DNA of 64,000 bases, taken from the NCBI GenBank assembly GCA_003538975.1, contig DPQQ01000010.1, positions 6,598 through 70,597 on the forward strand. Direction: 5' to 3'. Positions 7,705-16,007 of this stretch are shown one piece after another. This DNA comes from Clostridiales bacterium (GTDB taxonomy: Bacteria > Bacillota > Clostridia > Christensenellales > Borkfalkiaceae). Position 1 is the first letter of the stretch, and every line of letters starts with the position of its first letter. The notes under the pieces were generated by a model. It did no database searches, was not told where the DNA came from, and saw only the letters and a list, made by a program, of their open reading frames with translations. The position numbers and the translations under genes were made by a program.

Positions 7705-8259
7705 ATGCAGATACAAACGCTTACGTTTACGGACGGAACGACTATCGAGTACAAACTTTCGTATAAAAAGATACGCAACATTAATTTAAGGATAGGCATC
7801 GACGGAATTATAAATGTTTCCGCGCCGAAGGGAGTTCCTTTAACCCGTATCGAAAAGTTTTTATCCGAAAAGCAAGCTTTTATTTTCCGTGCGAAAAGTC
7901 GCGCCGAAAAAATGAAAAGAGAAGAACGGACGTACGAAGTTTTGCCCGATAAAAAAGTTATTTACGATAAATTTTTCGCTATTTTAAGCGAAAATTTTCC
8001 GATGTTTGCGGATTATAAAATCCCGTTCCCGTCTCTCAAAGTACGGAAAATGAACAGTCGCTGGGGGAGTTGCAACGTAGTAAAAAAGATAGTCACTCTC
8101 AACTCTCGCCTGTACCTTAAAGAAGATTATCTGATAAAATACGTTGTCCTGCACGAGCTTAGTCACCTTGTTTACGCCGATCACTCCAAAAATTTTTACG
8201 CCGTCTTAAAAAGTGTGATGCCCGACTATAAACAAGCCGAAAAGCTGTTGAACAAGTGA
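7705..8259 (+). CDS. YgjP/DUF45-type metallopeptidase (M48-like)
   Basis: The 184-residue product has the YgjP (DUF45) architecture: an N-terminal beta-rich region (RNINLRIGIDGIINVSAPKG), the signature MNSRWGSCN at 116-124, and the zinc site HELSHL at 150-155 with a third ligand His in ADHSKNF near 160. It is shorter than the usual ~230 residues because the linker between the two halves is reduced. There is no signal peptide, so it is cytosolic. E. coli YgjP is linked to nucleotide hydrolysis, and the fold resembles SprT/M48 peptidases, so the true substrate is uncertain. It is monocistronic. Confidence 0.85.
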   Translation: MQIQTLTFTDGTTIEYKLSYKKIRNINLRIGIDGIINVSAPKGVPLTRIEKFLSEKQAFIFRAKSRAEKMKREERTYEVLPDKKVIYDKFFAILSENFPMFADYKIPFPSLKVRKMNSRWGSCNVVKKIVTLNSRLYLKEDYLIKYVVLHELSHLVYADHSKNFYAVLKSVMPDYKQAEKLLNK

Positions 8260-8298
8260 AAAAATCTGATAACAAAACCATATAAACATTTAAAAAAC

Positions 8299-8324
8299 AA
8301 AAAAGTCCCGGAGAGGACTTTTTT
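8299..8324. terminator. Bidirectional terminator
   Basis: A 10-bp perfect stem AAAAAAGTCC/GGACTTTTTT with a 6-base loop sits between the convergent YgjP-like (+) and xre (-) genes. Confidence 0.9.
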
Positions 8325-8502
8325 ATATATTTTTAGTATAACTTTACACGTTCCGTAAGGAATTTTATATATTTAAGGCATAATTTTATATGTTTTCAAT
8401 ATGATTTTTATCGAAAGCAAATAAAAACAAATACCGGTTAAAAAACAAAAGACATATAAAAAAGCAATAAAAATCAACAGCGTTCGGGTGAAGAAAAAAA
8501 TT

Positions 8503-8715
8503 TTAATATTTATCTTTTATCCCGAGCAAATAATCGGCGGATATATCGAAGGCAAGACATATTTGCTTTAACAGGTCGTAACCCGGTTTTGCTTTGCCTT
8601 TAAGCCATTCGCTGACCTGACTTTGTTTTATGCCGACCTTCTGCGCAAAAGCCGTCTGCGTAAGTTTATTCAAATCCAAAAATTCTCTTAAAATATCGCT
8701 GAATGTATCTTCCAT
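8503..8715 (-). CDS. Small Xre-family HTH regulator
   Basis: At 70 residues this is a bare Cro/C1-type helix-turn-helix. The HTH core is TQTAFAQKVGIKQSQVSEWL (about 19-38), and the C-terminal helix ends in the common DISADYLLGI. It carries no sensing or oligomerisation domain beyond the HTH, so it should act as a dimer on a short palindrome. It is divergent from the lipoprotein gene at 8815, and the 99-bp space between them holds two identical palindromes that are likely its operators. No Shine-Dalgarno is visible, and a TATACT box lies 6 bases before the ATG, so this message may also be leaderless. The likely role is self-control plus repression of the neighbouring gene. Confidence 0.85.
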   Translation of the reverse strand: MEDTFSDILREFLDLNKLTQTAFAQKVGIKQSQVSEWLKGKAKPGYDLLKQICLAFDISADYLLGIKDKY

Positions 8716-8725
8716 AAAATTAGTA

Positions 8726-8741
8726 TATAGAAATTTCTATA
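8726..8741. promoter_or_regulatory. Operator 1, perfect palindrome
   Basis: TATAGAAATTTCTATA, a perfect 16-bp palindrome starting 11 bases before the xre start codon and overlapping its probable -10 (TATACT on the minus strand). It is identical to operator 2, centred 29 bp away. Confidence 0.85.
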
Positions 8742-8748
8742 ATAATAC

Positions 8749-8777
8749 TTGACGTATAGAAATTTCTATATTAAAAT
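8749..8777 (+). promoter_or_regulatory. Promoter for the 8815 lipoprotein gene
   Basis: TTGACG (8749-8754), 17-bp spacer, TAAAAT (8772-8777). The spacer is almost exactly filled by operator 2, so a bound repressor would exclude RNA polymerase. Confidence 0.8.
8755..8770. promoter_or_regulatory. Operator 2, perfect palindrome
   Basis: Second copy of TATAGAAATTTCTATA, lying between the -35 and -10 boxes of the lipoprotein promoter. Confidence 0.85.
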
Positions 8778-8814
8778 ATAGACGATTGGTATTAAAAATT
8801 AAAAAGGGAAGTAA

Positions 8815-9330
8815 ATGAAAAAGAGATTTAAGGCTTTTGCTTCTGCGTGTATGGCGGTTGTCATGTCGATTGTCGGCGCATTGTCGCTTACGGCATGCAA
8901 ACCGGGGCATGAGCACGAATATGATAAAACAACGAATAAATGCGCGGTATGCGGTAAAGTGAATCCCGAATACCCGTGTATCGAAGTCGAAAACGAAGAA
9001 GTTCATATCGGGAACTCCCGCGTGAGTTTCGATATTTACGGCGTAAAAATAAGCACGTGCGTGAAGGGCAAGACTGAAGAGTACGATTATTCCGAGATAA
9101 GTTTTTATATAAAAAAGAGCTGGGATTACGACGAAAGCATTTACGAAGATTCTAATCCGTGCTATATAGCGTATAAAGTTTACGGAGAAGCCGGGGAAGA
9201 AGTAAAGAACGGCGTTATAACTTCTCCCGAAGTCAGAATAGGCGAAATCGTATATTGCATTGATAAACTTTACGGGCTCGGCGGCGGTAAAACGTATAAA
9301 ATAGTATTAAGCGACGGCTTGGTGATTTAA
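8815..9330 (+). CDS. Small lipoprotein with a His/Cys motif, partner of the Xre regulator
   Basis: This 171-residue product has a signal peptide ending in the lipobox LTAC (Cys at residue 28). The mature protein starts GHEHEYDKTTNKCAVCGK, a His-rich stretch followed by a CxxCG knuckle that could bind metal. This opening recurs in gut Firmicutes surface lipoproteins. The rest is beta-rich (VSFDIYGVKISTCV, ISFYIKKSWDYD, KTYKIVLSDGLVI) with no recognised domain and three further Cys residues. An AAAGGGAAG ribosome binding site precedes the ATG. Transcription appears to be controlled by the divergent Xre protein through operator 2. The function is unknown. Confidence 0.8.
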   Translation: MKKRFKAFASACMAVVMSIVGALSLTACKPGHEHEYDKTTNKCAVCGKVNPEYPCIEVENEEVHIGNSRVSFDIYGVKISTCVKGKTEEYDYSEISFYIKKSWDYDESIYEDSNPCYIAYKVYGEAGEEVKNGVITSPEVRIGEIVYCIDKLYGLGGGKTYKIVLSDGLVI

Positions 9331-9367
9331 ATAATATAACATTAATAATATAATTTGAAAAAGATAT

Positions 9368-9394
9368 AAAAACGTTCCTTGCGGGGCGTTTTTT
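9368..9394 (+). terminator. Terminator of the 8815 lipoprotein gene
   Basis: An 11-bp stem including two G-U pairs (9368-9378 with 9383-9393) is capped by a 4-base loop and ends in a T-run. Confidence 0.85.
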
Positions 9395-9467
9395 GTTTAA
9401 AAAATTGCGGTTTATCAAAAATTATCGGGTATTTTTTAATAAAAGTTGCGGAGTTTTACAAAGTATA

Positions 9468-9496
9468 TTGAATCGTTATTAAGAGTATAGTATACT
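9468..9496 (+). promoter_or_regulatory. Promoter for the GH106-like gene
   Basis: TTGAAT (9468-9473), 17-bp spacer, TATACT (9491-9496), about 55 bases before the start codon. Confidence 0.65.
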
Positions 9497-9550
9497 TATC
9501 GTAACCTGAATTACGCAGGAAAATCAGTTGTATTTTAAGTGAGGAAAAAT

Positions 9551-12500
9551 ATGCTTTATAAAAAGAAATCGGAGCCGTCTCTTACCGACGAGCTTTTCAG
9601 GAATCCGACGGCGGAATACCGTTCGGCGCCGTTCTGGGCATGGAACTCTAAACTCGAAAAAGAAGAGCTTTTATGGCAGATAGAAGAATTTAAAAAAATG
9701 GGTTTCGGCGGCGCTCACATGCACGTAAGGGCGGGCATGGAGACCAAATATCTTTCGGACGAATTTATGGATCTTATTAAGTCCTGTACCGAAAAGTTTA
9801 AAAAAGAAGATATGCTATCTTACCTTTACGACGAAGACAAGTGGCCGTCGGGTTTTGCCGGCGGTTACGTTACAAAAACCAAAAAATACCGCGCTCATTC
9901 GGTAAAATTCACCGAAACGAAATTTGAGAGCGCTGTCGATATGAAGACCGCTTTGCAGACAGGAGAGCCGTGTCTTCTTGCCGTTTACGATATTGTTATA
10001 TGTGATGACGGCAAGGTTTCGGCGAACCGTATCGGCGAAAACGATACCGCAAATGGTAAAAAACGTTACGCGTATTTTATGACGGCAGAGGATAACGACG
10101 GCTTTAACGGACAGTCTTACGTCGATACTTTATCTCCCGAAGCGATTAAAAAATTCGTTTCCGTCACGCATGAAAAGTATAAAAAAGTTGTCGGAGACGA
10201 GTTCGGCAAAACAATAAATACGATTTTTACGGACGAACCGCAATTTACCGCAAAGCTACCGTTATCGTCCGCAAAATCTGATAAAGACGGCGTGATACCG
10301 TATACCGAAAAGTTCGGCGAAGAATTTTTAAAGGTTAACAAATACGATATTTTAGATAAGCTCCCCGATCTTTTTTACGAGACCGGAACGGAAAAAAAGA
10401 CGAGATACGATTTTTATAATCTTATAACAGGAATGTTCGCAAACGCGTTTTCGGAAACGATAGGCAAATGGTGCGACGAAAACGGCATAAATCTTACCGG
10501 TCATATGATGCAGGAAGATAATCTTGAAATTCAGACGCGCTGGATAGGCGAAGCCATGAGACACTATAAATACTTCGGTATTCCCGGAATAGACCTTTTG
10601 TCCGACAATCTGCATTTTACTACGGCAAAACAGTGTCAGTCCGCCGTTCATCAGTACGGTAAAGAAGGCATGCTTTCAGAACTTTACGGCGTTACAGACT
10701 GGACTTACGACTTCAGGGGATATAAATTTCAGGGAGATTGGCAAGCCGCTCTCGGCGTAACGCTCAGAGTGCCGCATTTAAGCTGGGTTTCGATGAAGGG
10801 CTCCGCAAAGCGCGATTATCCCGCTTCGATAAGCTATCAGTCGCCCTGGTATAAAGAATACTCTTATTTAGAAGACCATTTCGCGAGATTAAACACCGCG
10901 CTCACAAGGGGCAAACCGGTGGTTAAAGTTGCGGTCGTGCATTCTATCGAAACGTGCTGGCTTTACGACGGCACTAACGAAAATACCACCCTTAAGAGAA
11001 GACAGCTGGACGATAGATTTTTATCTCTTACGAATTGGCTGTTATATAACGCCATAGACTTCGACTTTGTATCGGAAGCAGAGCTTGCCACTATAAAAAC
11101 TGACTTTACAAACGGCTTTACGGTAGGCGAAATGACTTACGACGCGGTTGTTCTGCCCGCGCTCGAAACGATAAGAAAGACCACCTTGAACGCTCTTATA
11201 AAGTATAAAGAAAACGACGGAAGAATAGTTGTTCTTGATTCTGTTCCGGAGCGTCTCGACGGAGCCGTTTCCGCCGAAACGGGTACGCTTTACGAGATAG
11301 CGAAGATCATCCCATACGACGAATCGAGCGTTGTCGAAGAGCTTAAAGACCTTAAAACCGTTTCTATTTACAATTACGACGGCAATCCGACGGACAACCT
11401 TATTTATGCCGAAAGAGCGGACGGCAATGACGAATGGGTATTCATCGCGCACGGCAAAAAATTCAAAGACGGCTGGGAATGTAAAAACGTTCCGCACGAT
11501 CAGCCTATCGTGATAAAGGTAAAAACCGATAAATCTCCCGTTCTTTACGATACCCTTTCCGGCGAAAAGTACATTATACCCTTTGATAGAGAAAACGGCG
11601 AAGTCGTAATAAAATGGTCGCTGTATAATTCCGACAGTCTGCTCTTTAAGTTTACAGATACTCCCGAAGGAAAGGATATTACCGAGGATCCGCTTTACGC
11701 TCTTAAAATAAAATCATTCCCGGACAGAATGGAACATCAGCACTATTACGGCATAAGGGAAGAAGACGTCGTTTTCTATGAGAGAGAAGAAGATAACGCT
11801 CTTATTCTGGACGAATGTGTTTACAGCTACGACGGCGGCGAGTTCAGACCGAAAAAGTACGTTCTCCACATGACCGCGGACGCGAAGAATGATTTCGGCT
11901 ACCCGTCTATGGATTGTCAGCCGTGGGCGATAAAAGCCGAAAAACCCAAGCATAAAATAACGGTAAAATACGATTTTTACTCCGAAACGGCTTTTGCGGG
12001 AGCATGTCTTGCGACCGAAGATTATAAAAGATCTCTTATAAAGGTAAACGGAAAACGACTCGTTAAAAAACCGACGGGATATTTCGTAGATAAATCCTGC
12101 ATAAAACTCGCTCTTCCGAAGTTTAAAAAAGGTCTCAATACGGTAGAAATAACGATGCCTTTCGGTGCGAGAGACAATTTCGAACCGGTATATATAACGG
12201 GCGACTTTAACGTGAAACTCGAAGGCGTAAGAAAAACGATTATAAATAAAACCGAAAAGATAGGTTACGGAGACATAACGGCGCAGGGCATGCCTTTCTA
12301 CGGCGGAAACATAAAGTATAAAACGGAGTTCACCGCAAAAGAAGCCGGCAGATACTGCATTACCGCAAGTTGCTATTCGGGAGCTCTTATAAAAGTTTAT
12401 ATAGACGGCGAATACAAGGGCAGAATAGTTTTCTCTCCGTACGAACTCGTTACGGAACTTTCGGAAGGCAAGCACGAAATAATTTACGAATTTTTCGGAA

Positions 12501-12661
12501 ACCGCAACAACTGCTCCGGCAGTATTCATAACACGAATACCAACAGACTCTGGGTAGGTCCGTATCACTGGTACACGAAGGGAGCCGAATTCTCGTTCGA
12601 ATACGTTCTCTCTCCCATAGGTATAACCGCAAGCCCGATTATCGAAAAGATAGACGACTGA
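9551..12661 (+). CDS. GH106-type glycoside hydrolase (alpha-L-rhamnosidase family)
   Basis: This 1036-residue protein has the N-terminal signature of the GH106 alpha-L-rhamnosidase family: FRNPTAEYRSAPFWAWNS, GFGGAHMHVRAGMETKYLS and YDEDKWPSGFAGG within the first 110 residues. IFTDEPQF (near 226) and LTGHMMQED (near 317) lie where catalytic acid residues are expected. The C-terminal third is beta-rich (galactose-binding-like modules). There is no signal peptide, so it should act in the cytosol on imported oligosaccharides. The ATG at 9551 is chosen over the in-frame GTG at 9539 because GTGAGG at 9539-9544 serves as its Shine-Dalgarno. The gene stands alone. The exact sugar is not proven. Confidence 0.8.
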   Translation: MLYKKKSEPSLTDELFRNPTAEYRSAPFWAWNSKLEKEELLWQIEEFKKMGFGGAHMHVRAGMETKYLSDEFMDLIKSCTEKFKKEDMLSYLYDEDKWPSGFAGGYVTKTKKYRAHSVKFTETKFESAVDMKTALQTGEPCLLAVYDIVICDDGKVSANRIGENDTANGKKRYAYFMTAEDNDGFNGQSYVDTLSPEAIKKFVSVTHEKYKKVVGDEFGKTINTIFTDEPQFTAKLPLSSAKSDKDGVIPYTEKFGEEFLKVNKYDILDKLPDLFYETGTEKKTRYDFYNLITGMFANAFSETIGKWCDENGINLTGHMMQEDNLEIQTRWIGEAMRHYKYFGIPGIDLLSDNLHFTTAKQCQSAVHQYGKEGMLSELYGVTDWTYDFRGYKFQGDWQAALGVTLRVPHLSWVSMKGSAKRDYPASISYQSPWYKEYSYLEDHFARLNTALTRGKPVVKVAVVHSIETCWLYDGTNENTTLKRRQLDDRFLSLTNWLLYNAIDFDFVSEAELATIKTDFTNGFTVGEMTYDAVVLPALETIRKTTLNALIKYKENDGRIVVLDSVPERLDGAVSAETGTLYEIAKIIPYDESSVVEELKDLKTVSIYNYDGNPTDNLIYAERADGNDEWVFIAHGKKFKDGWECKNVPHDQPIVIKVKTDKSPVLYDTLSGEKYIIPFDRENGEVVIKWSLYNSDSLLFKFTDTPEGKDITEDPLYALKIKSFPDRMEHQHYYGIREEDVVFYEREEDNALILDECVYSYDGGEFRPKKYVLHMTADAKNDFGYPSMDCQPWAIKAEKPKHKITVKYDFYSETAFAGACLATEDYKRSLIKVNGKRLVKKPTGYFVDKSCIKLALPKFKKGLNTVEITMPFGARDNFEPVYITGDFNVKLEGVRKTIINKTEKIGYGDITAQGMPFYGGNIKYKTEFTAKEAGRYCITASCYSGALIKVYIDGEYKGRIVFSPYELVTELSEGKHEIIYEFFGNRNNCSGSIHNTNTNRLWVGPYHWYTKGAEFSFEYVLSPIGITASPIIEKIDD

Positions 12662-12675
12662 AAGAATAATAATAA

Positions 12676-12705
12676 AAAATAAGCCGCTTATAAGCGGCTT
12701 ATTTT
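12676..12705. terminator. Bidirectional terminator
   Basis: A 15-bp perfect inverted repeat (AAAATAAGCCGCTTA and its complement) lies between the convergent GH106-like and aminopeptidase genes. Confidence 0.9.
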
Positions 12706-12794
12706 TATGCTTTTTTTGTTTTTAAGGTATGGTTGTTTTGTACCTGTATCGGCGAAAGTTTACCGTTTTTAATATGCTTTTTACTGAAATCAGA

Positions 12795-14024
12795 TTAAAA
12801 CGCCCATTCTCCGTCTATAAATACAACGACTTCTTTGCCGTCTTTGGTTACGCCGGTTATTTTAAGATCTTCCGTCCCGACCATAAAGTCTACGTGTTCT
12901 ACAGAGTCGTTTGCGTTATGGGTGGCAAGTTCTTCCGCAGTCATATCGCCGCCGCCTTTTATAGTGGTGGGGTACGCCTGACCGAAAGCGAAGTGGCAGC
13001 TTGCGTTTTCGTCGAAAAGGGTGTTGTAGAATAAGAGTTTCGATTTTGCAATGGGGGAGTTTTTGCCGACGAGAGCCATTTCTCCCAAAGATTTTGTTCC
13101 TTCGTCGGTGTTTATAAGAGCTTTAAGAGTTTCGTAACCCTGTTCCGCCGAAAATTCTATGACTTTGCCGTCTTTGAAGGTTACTGAAAATCCGTCTATA
13201 ATCGTGCCGTTATAAGAGAGAGGCAAGGCGTTTTTGACTACGCCGTCTATTCTCGTATTGTCGGGTGCGGTAAAAACTTCTTCCGTCGGCATGTTGGCGA
13301 TAAACGGAACGCCGTCTTTCGCTTTTTCCTGCGCGGGGAGCCATACGGCGTCCTTTGCAAGACCTACTTTAAGATTTGTCCCCGCCGAAGTTTCGTAACG
13401 AAGATACGAAAAATCATAATCGTTCATGATCTTCGCATGACGGTTGAGAGTTTCGATATGGTCGTTCCACGCCGCTACAGGATCGTCTGAATCGAGCCTT
13501 ACAGTGTGTTTAATCGCTTCGAAAAGTTCCGCTTCGGGATCGTCTGATTCAGGGAACATGAGCTTAGCCCAGTTATAAGAAGGGTACGCTATGACGCACC
13601 ATCTTATCGCGTTGCCCATTATCGCGTCAGAATAACTTTTTAACGCTTTGTTGTATGCGGAAGAGCGTCTCGCTATCTTCGCTTCGTCGAGACCTTTAAG
13701 GGCTTCCGGATCGTCCGCGTCGATAGCTATTCTGCATGCGCCTTCGGTTACGAGATAGTTTTTCTTTTCGACAAACCATGCGGGAACCTTTTCGAGTTCT
13801 TCCGCTGAAGAATAGGTGTAAGCGAGTCTGTTTTCGATATCGCTTCTTCTGTCGATAAGAACTCTGCCGGCGCCGCTCATATAGGCGACTTCGGCTAAAA
13901 TAAGGGCGAATTCTTCACATTCCACCGGGGTGGAGATTTCGAGAAGCTGTCCTTTTTGCAGATTGACGCCGACTTTTACGGCGAGTTCGGCGTATTTATA
14001 TAATAAATCTTTGTCGGGTTTCAT
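12795..14024 (-). CDS. M29-family aminopeptidase
   Basis: At 409 residues this is a full-length thermophilic-type (M29, AmpS/AmpT) metallo-aminopeptidase. Recognisable parts are the N-terminal KYAELAVKVGVNLQKGQLL, the metal-site pair in NMPTEEVFTAPD (about 250), SCHFAFGQAYPTTIKGG (about 345) and NDSVEHVDFMVGTEDL near the C-terminus, supplying the His, Tyr and Asp ligands. It trims N-terminal residues from peptides in the cytosol using two divalent metal ions. The start is supported by AAAGGAGA and a strong promoter. It is monocistronic and divergent from dxs. Confidence 0.9.
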   Translation of the reverse strand: MKPDKDLLYKYAELAVKVGVNLQKGQLLEISTPVECEEFALILAEVAYMSGAGRVLIDRRSDIENRLAYTYSSAEELEKVPAWFVEKKNYLVTEGACRIAIDADDPEALKGLDEAKIARRSSAYNKALKSYSDAIMGNAIRWCVIAYPSYNWAKLMFPESDDPEAELFEAIKHTVRLDSDDPVAAWNDHIETLNRHAKIMNDYDFSYLRYETSAGTNLKVGLAKDAVWLPAQEKAKDGVPFIANMPTEEVFTAPDNTRIDGVVKNALPLSYNGTIIDGFSVTFKDGKVIEFSAEQGYETLKALINTDEGTKSLGEMALVGKNSPIAKSKLLFYNTLFDENASCHFAFGQAYPTTIKGGGDMTAEELATHNANDSVEHVDFMVGTEDLKITGVTKDGKEVVVFIDGEWAF

Positions 14025-14053
14025 ATTGTCTCCTTTTTTATTTTTACGCTTTT

Positions 14054-14082
14054 AACATATCACTTTTTCGCTTCCGTGTCAA
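14054..14082 (-). promoter_or_regulatory. Promoter for the M29 aminopeptidase
   Basis: On the minus strand: TTGACA (14077-14082), 17-bp spacer, TATGTT (14054-14059). Confidence 0.7.
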
Positions 14083-14142
14083 TACATACAGCTCCGGCCG
14101 TTTATAAATTCCGCCCGGCGGCAAAAACAATTTTACTCCCGT

Positions 14143-14171
14143 TTGACAACGGGTAAATTAGATAGTATAAT
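14143..14171 (+). promoter_or_regulatory. Promoter for dxs
   Basis: Full consensus: TTGACA (14143-14148), 17-bp spacer, TATAAT (14166-14171). The leader is about 100 bases. Confidence 0.8.
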
Positions 14172-14279
14172 TATATAATATCGCTTGTATAATATAGTAA
14201 GCGATAATCAGGTAAATAATACACGGAAACCGCATAAGCGAGCGAAAGCCGCTTCAAATAACGAAAAAGAGGCCCCGAT

Positions 14280-15998
14280 ATGTATCTCGAAAAATTGAAC
14301 GATAACAAAAAACTGAAAGAACTGAATATACCGGAGCTTAAAATTTTAGCTGAAGAAATCCGCGGAAAAATTATAAAAACGGTTTCAAAAAGAGGCGGAC
14401 ATCTGTCGGCTAATCTCGGCGCGGTCGAACTTACCATTGCTATCCATTACGTTTTCGATCTGCCTACCGATAAGCTCTTGCTCGACGTAGGACACCAATG
14501 CTATACTCATAAAATTTTATCCGGAAGAAACGAAACTTTCGCTACATTGAGAACGGAAAACGGCATAGCGGGCTTCACGGCGATCGGCGAGAGCGAATAC
14601 GACGCGTTTACTTCGGGGCATGCCGGCAATTCGCTTGCGGCTTCTTTGGGATACGCCGCCGCGAGAGACGTAAACGGCGAAAATTATAAGATAATCGACG
14701 TTATCGGCGACGCTTCGTTTACGAACGGAGTGACGCTCGAAGCGTTTTCGGCTTCGGAGACTAAACCGGATAACTTCGTTCTTATAGTAAACGACAACGG
14801 CATGTCGATAGCGAAAAACGAAAACGGATTTTTCGGGACTGCGATAAAAAACGTCGCGATTTCGGAAAACGCCGGAAAAGTTAAAGACAATATGATAACC
14901 GCCGCGGGCTTTAGAAAGATATATTCTGCGGACGGCAACGACGTAGAAAATCTTATTTCGGTATTATCGGAAATCAAAAAAGAAACTTATCCCGTTTTTT
15001 TGCTTGTTAAAACGATCAAGGGTAAGGGATATAAAGAAGCGGAGCTTCATCCCGACCGCTATCACGCCGTGGGCGAAAATTTGTCCGTACCCGAAAGCAA
15101 ATACGCCGAAACCGCAGGAAAAGCGGTTTCATTACTTGCAGCAAAGGATAAAAGAATAGTCGCGATAACCGCGGGTATGAAAGCAGGGACGGGACTTAGC
15201 GGTTATGCAGAAGAACATAAAGACAGATTTATCGACGCGGGCATTGCCGAAGAATACGCCGTAACTCTCGCCGCGGGCATGGCTGCGGGCGGGCTTAAAC
15301 CTTTCGTGTTCGCTTATTCGACGTTTTTGCAGCGGGCGTACGATCAGATAGTTCACGACGTCTGCATAGCAAATCTTCCGGTGGTTTTTTGCGTTAACCG
15401 CGCCGGCGTAGTCGGAACCGACGGCGTTACTCATCAGGGGGCGTTCGATCTTTCGTATCTTACGCATATACCGAACATGACCGTTCTCGCACCGAAGGAC
15501 GATAAGGATTTGGAAGCGGCAATAAATTACGCCGTAACTCTCAATTCGCCCGTCGCGGTAAGATACCCGTCCGGAAGCGGAACCGAATATCCGGAGCATA
15601 AGCCTTTCGACGGTTCGTGGGAAAAGGTAAAGGACGGCAAAGACTGTACGATTTTAGCGGTCGGCGGAAGAATGTTAAGCGTCGCTTCAAGTCTTGAAAA
15701 GTATGGTATAAACGCTGCCGTATACAGTGCGAGAAGCGTAAAACCGCTTGACGAAAACGTTCTTAAAAATTTAAGCGGTTACGTTTTCACTCTGGAAGAA
15801 AATTCTCTTATCGGCGGATTCGGTTCGTCTGTATGCGAATACGCATTCGATAACGATCTCGACGTAAAGGTAAAGACGTTCGGGTTAAAAGACGAATTCG
15901 TAAGACACGCTTCGATAGAAAGACAATTTGAATTTAACGGTCTGGACGAAAAGTCGGTCTCGGGCGAAATATTAAAAATTTTAAGCAAACGGAATTAA
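14280..15998 (+). CDS. dxs: 1-Deoxy-D-xylulose-5-phosphate synthase, divergent
   Basis: The 572-residue protein covers the three Dxs domains: thiamine-diphosphate domain (residues 1-270, with SANLGAVELTIAIH, DVGHQCYTHKILSGR, SGHAGNS), pyrimidine-binding domain (about 280-440, with DAGIAEEYAV, VTHQGAFDL, RYPSGSG) and a C-terminal transketolase domain. It makes DXP from pyruvate and glyceraldehyde-3-phosphate for isoprenoids, thiamine and pyridoxal. It is ~45 residues shorter than usual. The thiamine/magnesium motif normally beginning GDG reads GDASFTNG (143-150) here, with the paired Asn kept in IVNDNGMSI. The S51 peptidase gene follows at 9 bp, suggesting one transcript. Some other transketolase-like activity is possible but less likely. 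Confidence 0.85.
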   Translation: MYLEKLNDNKKLKELNIPELKILAEEIRGKIIKTVSKRGGHLSANLGAVELTIAIHYVFDLPTDKLLLDVGHQCYTHKILSGRNETFATLRTENGIAGFTAIGESEYDAFTSGHAGNSLAASLGYAAARDVNGENYKIIDVIGDASFTNGVTLEAFSASETKPDNFVLIVNDNGMSIAKNENGFFGTAIKNVAISENAGKVKDNMITAAGFRKIYSADGNDVENLISVLSEIKKETYPVFLLVKTIKGKGYKEAELHPDRYHAVGENLSVPESKYAETAGKAVSLLAAKDKRIVAITAGMKAGTGLSGYAEEHKDRFIDAGIAEEYAVTLAAGMAAGGLKPFVFAYSTFLQRAYDQIVHDVCIANLPVVFCVNRAGVVGTDGVTHQGAFDLSYLTHIPNMTVLAPKDDKDLEAAINYAVTLNSPVAVRYPSGSGTEYPEHKPFDGSWEKVKDGKDCTILAVGGRMLSVASSLEKYGINAAVYSARSVKPLDENVLKNLSGYVFTLEENSLIGGFGSSVCEYAFDNDLDVKVKTFGLKDEFVRHASIERQFEFNGLDEKSVSGEILKILSKRN

Positions 15999-16007
15999 GG
16001 ATACGTT

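Noticed and set aside
11714..12568. Long minus-strand open frame inside the GH106-like gene
   Set aside because: It is a shadow of the coding strand with no ribosome binding site and an unnatural Arg/Tyr/Phe-rich composition.
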